Assembly: GCA_013399015.1 (NCBI GenBank)
Contig: VWZX01002268.1
Location: forward strand, 2,264,861-2,328,860
Origin: Galbula dea
Lineage: Eukaryota; Chordata; Aves; Piciformes; Galbulidae
Reading direction: 5' to 3'
DNA: 64,000 bases
The notes under the pieces are model-generated. The model did not search any database, had not been told where the DNA came from, and saw only the letters and a program-made list of their open reading frames with translations. The position numbers and the translations under genes were made by a program. This document shows positions 63,858 through 64,000 of the stretch, piece after piece (the first letter of the stretch is position 1; every line of letters begins with the position of its first letter).

Positions 63858-64000
63858 CTCATGCATGTAAGGATCAACAAGGATTTCAAAAGGTCCTATT
63901 GCCAAGGAGATGTTAGAAGCAGCAGTTGGAATCGTCAGCATGTAATGAAAAGTCTTCTTTCTCATATCATGGGTATATACAGTTTCCACCAAATCTCCAT
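63858..64000 (-). CDS. TAF2: TAF2 exon, human residues ~217-264 (cut by window edge)
   Basis: The visible 143 nt give two bases of an Asn codon plus 47 codons, from GDLVETVYTHDMRKK to DPYMHE, almost identical to human. It belongs to the N-terminal beta-rich part of the M1-aminopeptidase-like fold. The donor is GTAATC right after the GAG codon (phase 0). The exon continues to the right of the window, so its true start cannot be seen. Confidence 0.96.

Larger units (their letters stand above)
21122..64000 (-). other. TAF2: TAF2 gene, 3' part (21 exons in window, 5' end outside)
   Basis: TAF2 encodes TFIID subunit 2, a nuclear part of the general transcription factor TFIID that binds with TAF1 and TAF8 and contacts core-promoter DNA near the Initiator (family knowledge). 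Twenty-one exons were found on this strand by matching translated segments to human TAF2 recalled from memory. Every intron starts GT and ends AG, exon phases close at every junction, and lengths match the human protein residue for residue outside two tail cassettes. The window begins at human residue about 217 and runs to the stop codon, so the promoter, 5' UTR and N-terminal exons are missing. Human neighbours on this strand are DSCC1 upstream and ENPP2 downstream; neither is seen. Individual exons are listed separately. Gene identity is near certain. Confidence 0.98.

Overview
The window looks like bird nuclear DNA. The evidence is CR1 LINE copies with the avian 3' end, a solo ERV LTR, short A/C-rich tracts typical of avian DNA, AT-rich CpG-poor introns, and a vertebrate gene whose exons align almost without gaps to the human protein as I remember it. 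There are no operons, CRISPR arrays or prokaryotic genes. One ambiguous base (N) lies at 6894.

The only gene I can support is TAF2 (TFIID subunit 2), on the minus strand. It fills the window from its right edge (64000, inside an exon) down to its stop codon at 21122-21124. I placed 21 exons by protein homology. Each has GT/AG borders, and the reading phases close at every junction. They cover human residue about 217 to the C-terminus; the promoter and the first ~216 codons lie beyond the right edge. In order they encode the rest of the catalytically dead M1-aminopeptidase-like domain (64000 to ~50450), a conserved helical repeat region (~47700 to 35600), and a disordered tail (33133 to 21122) ending in a His/Lys-rich stretch.

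Two points in the tail deserve attention. A 153-nt open segment with clean splice sites (30130-30282, phase 0/0) sits between two tail exons and would add 51 residues that I do not recall from the human canonical protein. In the 8.2-kb last intron I could not find the 41-residue phase-1/1 segment that human TAF2 has there; direct joining of the flanking exons is in frame. The bird tail may therefore be assembled from different cassette exons.

The introns hold five CR1 fragments plus one tiny one, one 557-bp solo LTR with a 5-bp target-site duplication, and low-complexity tracts. The left part (1 to ~19.7 kb) is intergenic DNA downstream of TAF2. I saw no exon, RNA gene or recognisable transposon there, only small repeats and isolated motif matches. 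In human the next gene in this direction is ENPP2; I looked for its first coding exon and did not find it. I see no clear sign of a wholly new biological system; the best lead is the TAF2 tail-exon architecture.
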